Below, one piece after another: positions 53,745 to 61,675 of a stretch of DNA of 64,000 nt. Location of the stretch: contig JAZQGX010000235.1 in the NCBI GenBank assembly GCA_045540275.1, positions 1 through 64,000 of the forward strand, written 5' to 3'. Each line of letters starts with the position of its first letter. Position 1 is the first letter of the stretch. The DNA is from RGIG8368 sp045540275. GTDB lineage: Bacteria; Verrucomicrobiota; Kiritimatiellia; RFP12; UBA1067. The position numbers and the translations under genes are program-made. The notes under the pieces were generated by a model. It searched no databases. It was not told the DNA's origin and saw only the letters and a list, made by a program, of their open reading frames with translations.

Positions 53745-53809
53745 ATTTTCGTTATCGAAAAGGAGTAAAATTTCGCATCGGATTGACACATTAAACCCGA
53801 TAAAATGAA

Positions 53810-54571
53810 TCAACAGCGGAAATGAGCTTCTATTTCAGACGCAAACACGGATAAGTCATCATAGGTTGATTCAGAATAGATATCGAAGTCGGTGGGCTGA
53901 GCATTGACGATAAACAGCTTACCACCGCTTTTAAGCGTCAAATCAGGAAGACCTGCTGCGGGGAAAACGCGCAACGAGGTGCCTAAAACAAGTAGGATAT
54001 CAGCTCTGGATGCTAGCACTATCGCGGATCGATAGGCTTGCTCCGGCAGTGCTTCTCCGAAGAAGGTGTTATCAGGCTTGAATATGCCTCCACATTCGCA
54101 TTGCGGAATATATTTTTCGCCAAGGGCCTCAATACCTCCGTTAGCGTCGATAAGTTGCAAAATGCGATCAAAATCGATTGATCTTGCGCATTTTCGGCAG
54201 CTGTGAACGATTGGAGAACCATGGATTTCGCAAACATCATTTGATCCTGCCCGTTGGTGGAGCATATCAATATTTTGCGTTATTATTCCTTTTAGGATTC
54301 CGACATCCTGTAAAACTTTCAATGCTTTATGCACTGGGCCTGGCGTAAAAGCGTGGAGATTGTATACGAGCTTCTTCGCTGCCCGATAATAAATGGACGG
54401 GTCACGGTCAAACCACGCAATGTCAAAAATCCGTTCTGCGTCAACATTGGAACTGGAATAAAGGCCACCGGCACCTCTGAAATCGGGAATACCGCACAAG
54501 GTACTGATGCCGGCACCGGTCAGGGCTACGGCATGGGAAGAAGTGGCAAGCGCATTAATTAGACTTTTCAA
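53810..54571 (-). CDS. Sirtuin (NAD-dependent protein deacylase)
   Basis: This 253-residue Sir2 enzyme removes acyl groups from lysines using NAD. Motifs are ALTGAGISTLCGIPDFRG, TQNIDMLHQRAGS, the catalytic-His EIHGS, zinc cysteines C-R-K-C and C-E-C, NTFFGEALP and LGTSLRVFPAAGLP. The start is TTG 54571, supported by AAAGGA eight bases upstream; no ATG nearby is better. It lies 21 bases after the lipoprotein gene. Confidence 0.93.
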   Translation of the reverse strand: MKSLINALATSSHAVALTGAGISTLCGIPDFRGAGGLYSSSNVDAERIFDIAWFDRDPSIYYRAAKKLVYNLHAFTPGPVHKALKVLQDVGILKGIITQNIDMLHQRAGSNDVCEIHGSPIVHSCRKCARSIDFDRILQLIDANGGIEALGEKYIPQCECGGIFKPDNTFFGEALPEQAYRSAIVLASRADILLVLGTSLRVFPAAGLPDLTLKSGGKLFIVNAQPTDFDIYSESTYDDLSVFASEIEAHFRC

Positions 54572-54592
54572 CGATATTTTCCTTTAATGAAG

Positions 54593-55981
54593 TCATTTTA
54601 TAAACTTGCCGGTGTCACGATTGTATTCGAAGGAACCGCCCTCCCAGGTCATTTTCCCATTTACGCAATCGTCTATTACGGTATATGAATTTGTTTTTTT
54701 CCAACACCCATTTTCTTTAATCAAAACATCAACGGCATCACATGGGCGATTTCCTCGCACTTTTGCGATGATGCTTTTGCCGGGGATGGTAAGTTCAAAT
54801 CCGCTGCCGTCTTCGAGCATTTTGACTACAAATGAGACTTTTGCATGTCCGTCATACATTGGGATAATCGCTCCCGGATAATAGTCGATTGAGCGGTCCC
54901 AAACATCCATCACGTAACTCATATCCTGGTAGCAATTACCGGTAATCCTGCCGGTTTTGGCATCCATATAGAAATGATTAACTTGGTTACCGTCACGTGC
55001 ATTGACACAAATGTGAAAATGTGCAGGAAAATCGGTGTGTCCGTTGGCAAAATTCGACTCAAAACCGCCTATCCAAATTTTTCCGTCTTTAATGGTCCCG
55101 GCTTCACCGAAGCCGAGTCGTTCGAACGCTTCGCGAAGTGCAAAGACGAAATTGATTACCGCTTTAATTTCGTTTTCGGGGTATGGCACCTTACGGTGAG
55201 GTCCGGCTTGCATCCCCTTCATGTTGTGAGAGAGCGACCAGGTGATATCGCCGAGAGCGGGGAAGGTGGTATCAAAATGGGTTGGTGTTTTTTTGGCGGA
55301 GGGGATAAACGAAGAGGAAGTGGCGTTAATTACGATATTGCTGGCACCGTACACGGCTCGGATTCCAGCATGAGGCCATGATGCCTTGATAAGTGGGGCC
55401 GGGTGGTTAAAACCATCGCGTTCAAAGGTCAGATACGCCTCACGTATGTTGACGCCGGAATATTTTTCACCTTCGACGAGTCGCCATCCGTCAGGTATGC
55501 TGAGTTTTGGCATCGGGTCATCACCCAAACGCTGTTTCATTATCTTGACCGCATAGCGAGTAACATCACCTTGATATGCATTTACAAATATAGTCCAATT
55601 GGTGGGCGCGGAATATTCATATTCGATACCTCCGTTATTTTTGCGATACCACTTGAATTTTATGGTACCATCTTCTCCTAGCGACTCCTCCCATTCGTCG
55701 CCGGATTTGTCGGTTTTGCGGAGTGAAAGGCAAACCAGCTTGCTGTTACGGTTGAATTTGTAAACTCCACGTGAATCGGGCTTTCCGCGTACGCGTTTGC
55801 TAAAATTGTGCCCTTCTTGTTCTAGAGCATGATACCAAGCCAATTTATCTTCTGGTCTACGTGATATTTGAAATTTTTCTCCTAACTCTTTTGAGCTAGG
55901 AGTACGGCAGCCAGCAAAAATGCATACAGCCATCAGAATGATTTTGGGGACAGACCCTTTAAAACATATCACCAAGCTCAT
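54593..55981 (-). CDS. Lipoprotein of unknown function with repeat-derived N-terminus
   Basis: I do not recognise this 462-residue protein. It has a lipoprotein signal with hydrophobic stretch IILMAVCIFAG and lipobox cysteine at residue 25 (FAGC). The first residues (SLVICFKGSVPKI) are partly encoded by a GGGTCTGTCCCC repeat copy, so the present start is probably new. ATG 55981 has GGAG upstream. The mature part is soluble, with a histidine-rich HTDFPAHFHICV segment, and a C-terminal beta region (MTWEGGSFEYNRDTGKF). It precedes the sirtuin gene in the same direction. Confidence 0.65.
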   Translation of the reverse strand: MSLVICFKGSVPKIILMAVCIFAGCRTPSSKELGEKFQISRRPEDKLAWYHALEQEGHNFSKRVRGKPDSRGVYKFNRNSKLVCLSLRKTDKSGDEWEESLGEDGTIKFKWYRKNNGGIEYEYSAPTNWTIFVNAYQGDVTRYAVKIMKQRLGDDPMPKLSIPDGWRLVEGEKYSGVNIREAYLTFERDGFNHPAPLIKASWPHAGIRAVYGASNIVINATSSSFIPSAKKTPTHFDTTFPALGDITWSLSHNMKGMQAGPHRKVPYPENEIKAVINFVFALREAFERLGFGEAGTIKDGKIWIGGFESNFANGHTDFPAHFHICVNARDGNQVNHFYMDAKTGRITGNCYQDMSYVMDVWDRSIDYYPGAIIPMYDGHAKVSFVVKMLEDGSGFELTIPGKSIIAKVRGNRPCDAVDVLIKENGCWKKTNSYTVIDDCVNGKMTWEGGSFEYNRDTGKFIK

Positions 55982-56030
55982 TTGATTTCTCCATTTCTTT
56001 TAATGATTTTGGGGGCAGCCCCTTTAAAAC
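55938..56030. repeat. Two 29-base copies of the RAYT-associated repeat
   Basis: Copies at 55938-55966 and 56002-56030 share AATGATTTTGGGG, then CAG, then CCCTTTAAAAC on the plus strand, and differ at only two positions. The differences lie symmetrically around the central CAG (A to G before it, A to C after it). The second copy therefore folds as a perfect GGGG/CCCC hairpin. They flank the 3' side of the RAYT gene. Confidence 0.85.
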
Positions 56031-56042
56031 TTACATTTCTTT

Positions 56043-56888
56043 TTAAGCGGATCGTTGGCCATGAGTTGCATAAACCACACATGGTCCAAGCATGTAAGAA
56101 ACTATTTTATGCAGCTTACGTTTAAAGCAACTGGAATTGAGATTGATGGCGTTTTTCACAAATTCGAGGCTTCCGATGACGCCCCCATTTTCAAAGCGCC
56201 GATTTCGTACCAAATATAATCTTTGATCACTTTCATAGCGATATCCTAATACTAATAGTGACAGACCCTTGGCGGCAAAAATATCTCCGTTTCTTGCAGC
56301 TCCTAGCGCACTCCATTCATATTCTTCTGGAGTTTTAACCATTTGCGCTCGAACAGGATTGCTGTGAATGTAGCCAATAACATTTTTTAAATTGTCTCCA
56401 TCTTCGATTAGAGCACTTTTAAATCTTCCTGCCCACAACGTGCCTTCATGGTTGCTATAGCGATTATACCATTGCGAAAAACGCTGCTTTAAGGTTTTCA
56501 TAAATTCGCTTAAATCGCCCATTCTAGCTCGCATTTTATTTATCATTGATTCCGCACACTCCATATCATTCGCATTTTTATAGTCATTAAGTCGATTAAC
56601 AAATGCATTTTTGTAGTTTTCTCCGTATAAAACCGCAACTCTTCGAATAACCTCGGCTTCTGACACGATATTTTTATTTTCCGGCACTCGTATGCACAAA
56701 TGAAAATGATTATCCATTATGACATAAGTAGCGACATCCACTCCGCTGAATTCTGCAGCGCGGTGCAAAATATTAAGTAGGACTCGCTTAGCCTTGTCAT
56801 CAACTAGCAAAAATGCCTTATTAGCTATCCTGCTAACAACATGATAATAAGCCGTCTTAGTGGCCTTGACTCTGTTTGTTCTAGACAT
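56043..56888 (-). CDS. REP-associated tyrosine transposase (RAYT, Y1 HUH family)
   Basis: This 281-residue IS200-related transposase has the HUH pair H61-F-H63 in MDNHFHLCIRVP, which binds the metal. The nucleophile Tyr173 lies in NVIGYIHSNPVRA. WAGRFKSALIEDGDNL and EYEWSALGAARNG are typical of the family. Such proteins nick and join single-stranded REP hairpins. Repeats of the GGGTCTGTCCCC type lie on both sides in inverted orientation (55938-56030 and 57021-57033). It appears intact, so it may be active. A likely promoter is at 56932-56961. Confidence 0.9.
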   Translation of the reverse strand: MSRTNRVKATKTAYYHVVSRIANKAFLLVDDKAKRVLLNILHRAAEFSGVDVATYVIMDNHFHLCIRVPENKNIVSEAEVIRRVAVLYGENYKNAFVNRLNDYKNANDMECAESMINKMRARMGDLSEFMKTLKQRFSQWYNRYSNHEGTLWAGRFKSALIEDGDNLKNVIGYIHSNPVRAQMVKTPEEYEWSALGAARNGDIFAAKGLSLLVLGYRYESDQRLYLVRNRRFENGGVIGSLEFVKNAINLNSSCFKRKLHKIVSYMLGPCVVYATHGQRSA

Positions 56889-56931
56889 AGAAACCTGCCT
56901 TTCTTAAATAATTTTTCAACAGCAAGTGAAC

Positions 56932-56961
56932 TATATCAAAAAAAATTAAGCGTGTTGTCAA
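56932..56961 (-). promoter_or_regulatory. Promoter for the RAYT gene
   Basis: On the minus strand a perfect TTGACA (56961-56956), then 18 bases, then GATATA (56937-56932). TATAGT at 56935-56930 is an alternative -10. Confidence 0.6.
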
Positions 56962-57018
56962 AGCGATGTAAAAGTTTTGTAAAAAATTTGTAAAAAAGTT
57001 GTTATATCTTTTGCTATT

Positions 57019-57972
57019 TTAGGGTCTGTCCCCAATTGTTCCGGCCAAAATCTGTAGCAAAGCATCTTTTAGCTGATTTACTCGGCGCTCCCTATTAGAA
57101 GTACGATAACCTTTAATGCAGATCAATCGTCCGCCATAATCATTGCCATCGTCCCAGACGGGCGCACCGTCTGTGGTGATAACACGTTTGCCGCGCTCCA
57201 GCGCTTCTGCAACCACTAACCCAAAATTCTCGCTCAACGTCGGCAACACCAGCACATCACACCAATCCCAAGCCTCTTCTTTTTCCGCTTCGCTCACCAC
57301 CCCGCAGAACTTCACATTCAATTCATGCTCCTTCGCCATCTGCCGAAGTTTACCCCCCTCTCCCTCATCCTTGCCAATGACTTTCAGTTCCAATCTCTGC
57401 GTCTCTGCACCTCTGCGTCTCTGCGTTAAAAAACATCTCATCGCTTCAAGCAAAAATTCCACGCCCTTCAAAGGATGCAACCTGCCGATAAAAAGCAACC
57501 GCAAAGGATTGTGCACACTCTTCAGCGGCATATCCAACGCTCCGTCCCCAAGCGAGAGCATCTCAACCGTTTTGACCTTCAGCTCAAACTTCCGCACCCA
57601 CTCGACTTCATCATCGCAAGTCGCCACAACCCGATCTGCTCTCCCGAAAAGCCAGCGCTCAATTGGCGTCACCCACATTTTTTTCCACCAGCGATGCCGC
57701 CGTTTAACCGGATCCATGCAACCATGCGGCATTCGAACAAGCGTTTTCTTAAGCCGCAATGCCGTCCATGCCGCCCTCATCACACCCGGCGTCCACATGG
57801 AATGCACCCACACCTCATCTGCAGCAGCAATCTGCCGTTGTGTCCACGCCTTGAAATCGACACACTCTACACTCTTCCCGCTCGCGATCTGCCGCCGTGC
57901 CACCATTTTCGCCGCAACTGCGATTCCGCACGTCGGATCATCAAGCCCCGGAACTATATGAAGTATTTTCAT
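57019..57972 (-). CDS. GT4-like glycosyltransferase with two repeat intrusions
   Basis: This 317-residue group 1 (GT-B) glycosyltransferase probably adds a sugar to a surface polysaccharide on the cytoplasmic side. The donor domain shows LLFIGRLHPLKGVEFLLEAM, then LPTLSENFGLVVAEALERGKRVITTDG with the E-x7-E motif. It is short for GT4 (usually 350-400). Residues about 180-193 (TQRRRGAETQR region) are encoded by the TTTAACGCAGAG repeat family, lying in a loop between beta strands. The last residues and stop come from the RAYT-type repeat. The true C-terminus may therefore have been replaced. ATG 57972 overlaps the upstream stop in ATGA. Confidence 0.82.
   Translation of the reverse strand: MKILHIVPGLDDPTCGIAVAAKMVARRQIASGKSVECVDFKAWTQRQIAAADEVWVHSMWTPGVMRAAWTALRLKKTLVRMPHGCMDPVKRRHRWWKKMWVTPIERWLFGRADRVVATCDDEVEWVRKFELKVKTVEMLSLGDGALDMPLKSVHNPLRLLFIGRLHPLKGVEFLLEAMRCFLTQRRRGAETQRLELKVIGKDEGEGGKLRQMAKEHELNVKFCGVVSEAEKEEAWDWCDVLVLPTLSENFGLVVAEALERGKRVITTDGAPVWDDGNDYGGRLICIKGYRTSNRERRVNQLKDALLQILAGTIGDRP
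57021..57033. repeat. AGGGTCTGTCCCC copy at the end of a glycosyltransferase gene
   Basis: This exact core lies 5' of the RAYT gene and in inverted orientation to the copies on its other side. On the minus strand it encodes the last residues (G-D-R-P) and the TAA stop of the glycosyltransferase. Confidence 0.9.
57395..57433. repeat. TTTAACGCAGAG-family repeat inside the glycosyltransferase gene
   Basis: On the minus strand TTTTTTAACGCAGAG is followed by ACGCAGAG, GTGCAGAG and ACGCAGAG units. It is read in frame as LTQRRRGAETQR. Confidence 0.88.
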
Positions 57973-58799
57973 CGGAAAAAATTATAACCAATTAATCCAA
58001 TCCACTCGTGAACTGCGATTGAATTTTTAAGTAATGCCTCAGCATTAGGCATAAAATCATAAAGCCCTAAAGATCGGTACCTCATAATCGAATACTCAAA
58101 ATCAGCCGGTGCGCAAACTACTTCCACGTCAGGCGCATACTTTTCAAACATCAACCTCGCGCGCTTCATGTGCCATGCACTCGTCACTAGCAATATTTTC
58201 GATTTTGAGGCGGAATGATCTTTGATTGGATTGGCACACGATTCGTTTTTAACGACTTCCCCACCCATCGACTTGCCCGAACGTAATAACTGTTTTCGAA
58301 CCACCTTGGCTTCTTCCTCGGTATTTCTTGCCTCTAAAAACACCACTTTCTTCTCTTCCACTCCGAAATCCATCAAAACACCGAGCGTGCTATCTTTAGG
58401 ATTAAAACCGGTTGAAATAATTATTGGTGCCTTTCCTGCCTTCCAAAGTCGTGCAGCCTGCCAAACCCTATCGGCATTTGACGACATCTCACCATATGGA
58501 CTTAATTCAACATTTCTTCCCATCCCGCCGCCGAGCAAAACTATTGCATCAGCCTTTGAGAAATTCTCTACTGACGGCACCCGGCCATCAACAAGAAATT
58601 CACTTTCCAACGGGATGCCAAATAGAACCCTCATTATCGGCATTGAAAATAAAACAAGGCATACAACACTGCTGAATACAAAAAACAAACCGAGACGTAA
58701 CCGTCCCTTCCAGACAGAATAAAAACCAATTGATAACGCTATTAATATCAACATCAATGGACTTGATAAAAAACCCACAAATTTATTTAAATAATACAT
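57969..58799 (-). CDS. DUF218 (YdcF/SanA/ElyC-like) membrane protein
   Basis: This 276-residue protein has two N-terminal spans (about 8-30 and 35-58) and a DUF218 domain: ADAIVLLGGGMGRN, APIIISTGF, LEARNTEEEAKVV and LLVTSAWHMKRARLMFEK. ElyC and SanA relatives affect envelope and peptidoglycan or undecaprenyl-lipid handling, which fits a polysaccharide cluster. AAAGGGAG precedes ATG 58799. Residues about 176-200 (GGEVVKNESCANPIKDHSASK) look like an extra loop. Confidence 0.85.
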   Translation of the reverse strand: MYYLNKFVGFLSSPLMLILIALSIGFYSVWKGRLRLGLFFVFSSVVCLVLFSMPIMRVLFGIPLESEFLVDGRVPSVENFSKADAIVLLGGGMGRNVELSPYGEMSSNADRVWQAARLWKAGKAPIIISTGFNPKDSTLGVLMDFGVEEKKVVFLEARNTEEEAKVVRKQLLRSGKSMGGEVVKNESCANPIKDHSASKSKILLVTSAWHMKRARLMFEKYAPDVEVVCAPADFEYSIMRYRSLGLYDFMPNAEALLKNSIAVHEWIGLIGYNFFR

Positions 58800-58987
58800 T
58801 ATTCTCCCTTTACGAAGTGATTAATTTAAGTCTCATCTCTTGTAAAATTGACAATCAATAAACAATCATATGATTCAATGTTCGGATTTCATAAATAAGC
58901 ATTGAAAAAAATTAAAATAAAAGCGCCTTGTGTTTCAATAGTCAATTTTTCTAATACTAGATATGGTCAATTCATTTTCTAAAATAA
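58800..58987. other. AT-rich spacer in the polysaccharide cluster
   Basis: This 188-base gap is very AT-rich. On the minus strand a TTGACT with TTTTAT 17 bases further on could be a promoter for the DUF218 gene, but the match is weak. No gene is seen. Confidence 0.4.
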
Positions 58988-60343
58988 TTACCTCTTGTTG
59001 CGTTTGTATAATGTGTAAATGCCAGTTTTTGATGCTGCGTGATAATACATTGGAATTGATTTACTAGCCCAGGACATATCAAGAAGAGCATTTTTGTCAA
59101 ATGTACCAGCAGGGACAATAATATATTCACTTTTGCCACATTTAATATCATTAAGCATACAATCTCTATACGCAGAAGATGCAACTGATATGGTTCCTTG
59201 AAATGGGAATCGTGTTGGAGTTTGCGCATTTAGATAAAGATATACTAAGCAATCGCATCCCATAACAGTTACCGAATTAAAGTCTGTAATTTTAGATTTT
59301 AATTCGTTCATGGCCAATATCTTATCATCGTTATTGTGACACAGATTACGTTGCATTATCGCGATTATTAAAATTGATACTGCCACCGTAGTAGCAATGT
59401 GACGTAGCAATTTATTCAGCTTGCAGTACAGAAGAGACAAAGGCAAAATGCATGCAGGTAAAATTGGACCATAGTATCTAAAAGTGCCCCCTGATAAAAT
59501 CACCATCGCCCAAGCAATAAAAAAATACATCAAATTAAGTTGTATAATCGATTTAAGCTTTTTAGAACCATCGTAAAAAAAATATTGATAAACCGCAACA
59601 AAAAATATAAATGCAACAATAAAAAATCCGCGATTTATTTCTGGTAGCAAATTCAAACTCCCAGAATATATTTTATTATAAACTATATATACCTCCCAGA
59701 ATGAATACAAGGCATCATTCACCCAAAAATATAACATAATAGGCGCAAAAACGAGCATAAAACCAATTATAAGGCCTATTAAAGCTTTAGTTTTATTTTG
59801 TCGCCATAACCAACACAACCCAATGGGACAAGCAACTGTAATCATATTCAGTTTTAGCATGAAAATTGCACCTACGCATAAACCCATAACGATGCAATCT
59901 AACATAGACCAAGCATTCTCTTGTATACAAATCAGATATGAAATTAAAGCAAACACAATTATATACATTTCTGGCATGTTCCCACCGCATGCTAATAGGT
60001 GATAAATAGCAGAGATAGGAAAGATTACACTAATCGCTATATCCGCACTAACATACCTACGCGCCAATTTATAAGTAAGATACATTGCTAAGAGAAATAT
60101 AAAGCTATCTAAAATAAAGATTCCCAAAAATGATGTTGGTGAAATCAGCCACCCCAATGCATCTATAAAATATATTAATGGGCCTTTATGATCAAAAACA
60201 TGTAGATATGGGACTAATCCATTGTTTAACATGCGGGCAACATACAAAAAAATTGAACTGTCCGTCCCTGCAGTATTTAAATAAGGATTAGAAAGAAATC
60301 CGAAACAGGCAAAAACCAAAAGAAAATAAATAAAAATACGCAT
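58988..60343 (-). CDS. Polytopic membrane glycosyltransferase-like protein (GT39/ArnT-type)
   Basis: This 451-residue protein has about ten or eleven spans. The N-terminal first loop GTDSSIFLYVARMLNNGLVPYLHVFDHKGPLIYF carries acidic residues like those of the GT-C superfamily (D-x-x-x-F/Y-x-x-A and H/D-K-x-P). These enzymes use polyprenyl-phosphate sugars on the outer face of the inner membrane. The gene is clearly more AT-rich than its neighbours, suggesting transfer from another source. The donor and acceptor are unknown. The short space to capF suggests one transcript. Confidence 0.72.
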   Translation of the reverse strand: MRIFIYFLLVFACFGFLSNPYLNTAGTDSSIFLYVARMLNNGLVPYLHVFDHKGPLIYFIDALGWLISPTSFLGIFILDSFIFLLAMYLTYKLARRYVSADIAISVIFPISAIYHLLACGGNMPEMYIIVFALISYLICIQENAWSMLDCIVMGLCVGAIFMLKLNMITVACPIGLCWLWRQNKTKALIGLIIGFMLVFAPIMLYFWVNDALYSFWEVYIVYNKIYSGSLNLLPEINRGFFIVAFIFFVAVYQYFFYDGSKKLKSIIQLNLMYFFIAWAMVILSGGTFRYYGPILPACILPLSLLYCKLNKLLRHIATTVAVSILIIAIMQRNLCHNNDDKILAMNELKSKITDFNSVTVMGCDCLVYLYLNAQTPTRFPFQGTISVASSAYRDCMLNDIKCGKSEYIIVPAGTFDKNALLDMSWASKSIPMYYHAASKTGIYTLYKRNKR

Positions 60344-60349
60344 AACAAA

Positions 60350-61597
60350 TCAAACATTAAGCCTAATGGTGTCTGGAACTAGCGGATCAAAGACTTCATT
60401 TGCCCACATAACCGTCACCATGTCCGTATCGCCTACATTGACAATGTTGTGCGTGTAACCTGGCGGAATGCGCACGATTTCCAGCTTCTCCCCACTCACC
60501 TTGTAGGAGATTATAGGCGCATTAGGATTATCCGCCATGCGAAAATTGATTTCCCCCTTGCCGCTCACAACAAGGAACTTCTCATGCTTCGTGTGATGCC
60601 AATGCTGCCCCTTGGTTATCCCGGGCTTCGAAACGTTCACGCTCACCTGCCCGCGCTCGGCGGAATGAAGCACCTCGGTGAAGCTACCGCGATTATCGCA
60701 ATGCATTGTGAGCGGATAGCTAAATTTATCTTCCGGCAGCGCGGCAAGGTAGGTTGAGTAGAGTTTCTTGGTGAAACCATCCATCTGATCCGGCACCATC
60801 AGCGTATTCGGCTCATCATGAAAACTCTTTATCAGATCCACTATCTCCCCCAAAGTCTTCGTGTAGGAAGGCGACACGGAGAAAATAGTGCTGTTTTTTA
60901 ACGCAGAGTGGCAGAGTGGCAGAGTGACAGAGCCTATATATTCCCTCTGCTTCCCCGCTTCTCCGCTACTCTGCGTTAAACCATCCCCACAATCCTGTCC
61001 GGAACCTAAAACGCGCAACCCGAAACCCTCATCCAACTTACAACTCTCAACTTTCCCAACAAAACTCCTCACCACATCATCAATATACACCAGTGTCACC
61101 GTCGCTTCAGTATCTCTTACCATAATCGGCAGATCCCGTGCGATATTGTAAACCCAAGTCGCAACAGCACTGTTGTAATTCGGCCTACACCATTTGCCGA
61201 ACACATTAGCGAGTCTATACACATACACCGGCGCGCCGGTCTTCTCGCCATACGCCGTTACAGCGTCCTCAGCAGCCTTCTTGCTCTTACCGTAATCGTT
61301 ATCAAGAGCGGCTTGAATGCTCGAACTTAAGAGTACCGGCGGCGGATTGCTCCTTGCCGCCAACTTCTCAAGAATATCCTCAGTGAAAACAGCATTCCCA
61401 GTCTGGAACTCTGCCGGATCCTTCGGACGGTTCACTCCGGCCAAGTGCATCACGAAATCGCATTCAGCAATATAGGCGTCAAGTTTCGCCTCATCGCCGA
61501 GGTCGTATTTCAGCACCTCAATATCAGGCATCTGTTCCAGCGTCAGGCACAAATTCCGCCCGACAAACCCCTTTGCCCCTGTTACGAGTATTTTCAT
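60350..61597 (-). CDS. capF: CapF/FnlB-type nucleotide-sugar reductase-cupin with repeat insertion
   Basis: This 415-residue bifunctional enzyme of UDP-N-acetyl-L-fucosamine synthesis has an SDR domain (NAD motif GAKGFVG, 7-13; HLAGVNRP; SSSIQA; FGKWCRPNYNSAVATW). It is joined to a C-terminal cupin (GSFTEVLHSAERGQVSVN, KGQHWHHTKHEKFLVV, PPGYTHNIVNVGDTDMV). Staphylococcal CapF is about 369 residues. Between YIDDVV and TLGEIVDL this protein has about 71 residues where CapF has about 26, and the extra part holds the 87-base palindromic repeat in frame. The start at 61597 has no clear Shine-Dalgarno; 61618 is an alternative. Confidence 0.88.
   Translation of the reverse strand: MKILVTGAKGFVGRNLCLTLEQMPDIEVLKYDLGDEAKLDAYIAECDFVMHLAGVNRPKDPAEFQTGNAVFTEDILEKLAARSNPPPVLLSSSIQAALDNDYGKSKKAAEDAVTAYGEKTGAPVYVYRLANVFGKWCRPNYNSAVATWVYNIARDLPIMVRDTEATVTLVYIDDVVRSFVGKVESCKLDEGFGLRVLGSGQDCGDGLTQSSGEAGKQREYIGSVTLPLCHSALKNSTIFSVSPSYTKTLGEIVDLIKSFHDEPNTLMVPDQMDGFTKKLYSTYLAALPEDKFSYPLTMHCDNRGSFTEVLHSAERGQVSVNVSKPGITKGQHWHHTKHEKFLVVSGKGEINFRMADNPNAPIISYKVSGEKLEIVRIPPGYTHNIVNVGDTDMVTVMWANEVFDPLVPDTIRLNV
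60894..60980. repeat. 87-base palindromic element inside capF
   Basis: TTTAACGCAGAGT (60897-60909) and its exact complement ACTCTGCGTTAAA (60968-60980) form 13-bp terminal inverted repeats. GGCAGAG/GACAGAG units lie inside on the left and CTCTGC, CCGCT units on the right. The element is a multiple of three and keeps the frame open. Confidence 0.9.
61033..61056. repeat. Minor repeat ACTTACAACTCTC inside capF
   Basis: ACTTACAACTCTC here recurs at 62868-62880 next to the cupin-type gene end. It is part of the same extra segment of capF as the palindromic element. It is a short, low-complexity motif, so confidence that it is a true mobile family is modest. Confidence 0.5.
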
Positions 61598-61618
61598 AGT
61601 TTTTATCGTTTTGGACAT

Positions 61619-61675
61619 GATTAACAAGATTTACAAGATTCATAATCCCGTTAATCCTGTAAATCCTGTCAAAAA
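61619..61675. repeat. Inverted AATCCTGTAAATCCTG-type repeat between capG and capF
   Basis: GATTAACAAGATTTACAAG on the left and AATCCTGTAAATCCTG on the right are near-complements, so the element folds on itself. A related single arm lies at 62823-62852. It occupies most of the space between the two genes. Confidence 0.75.
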
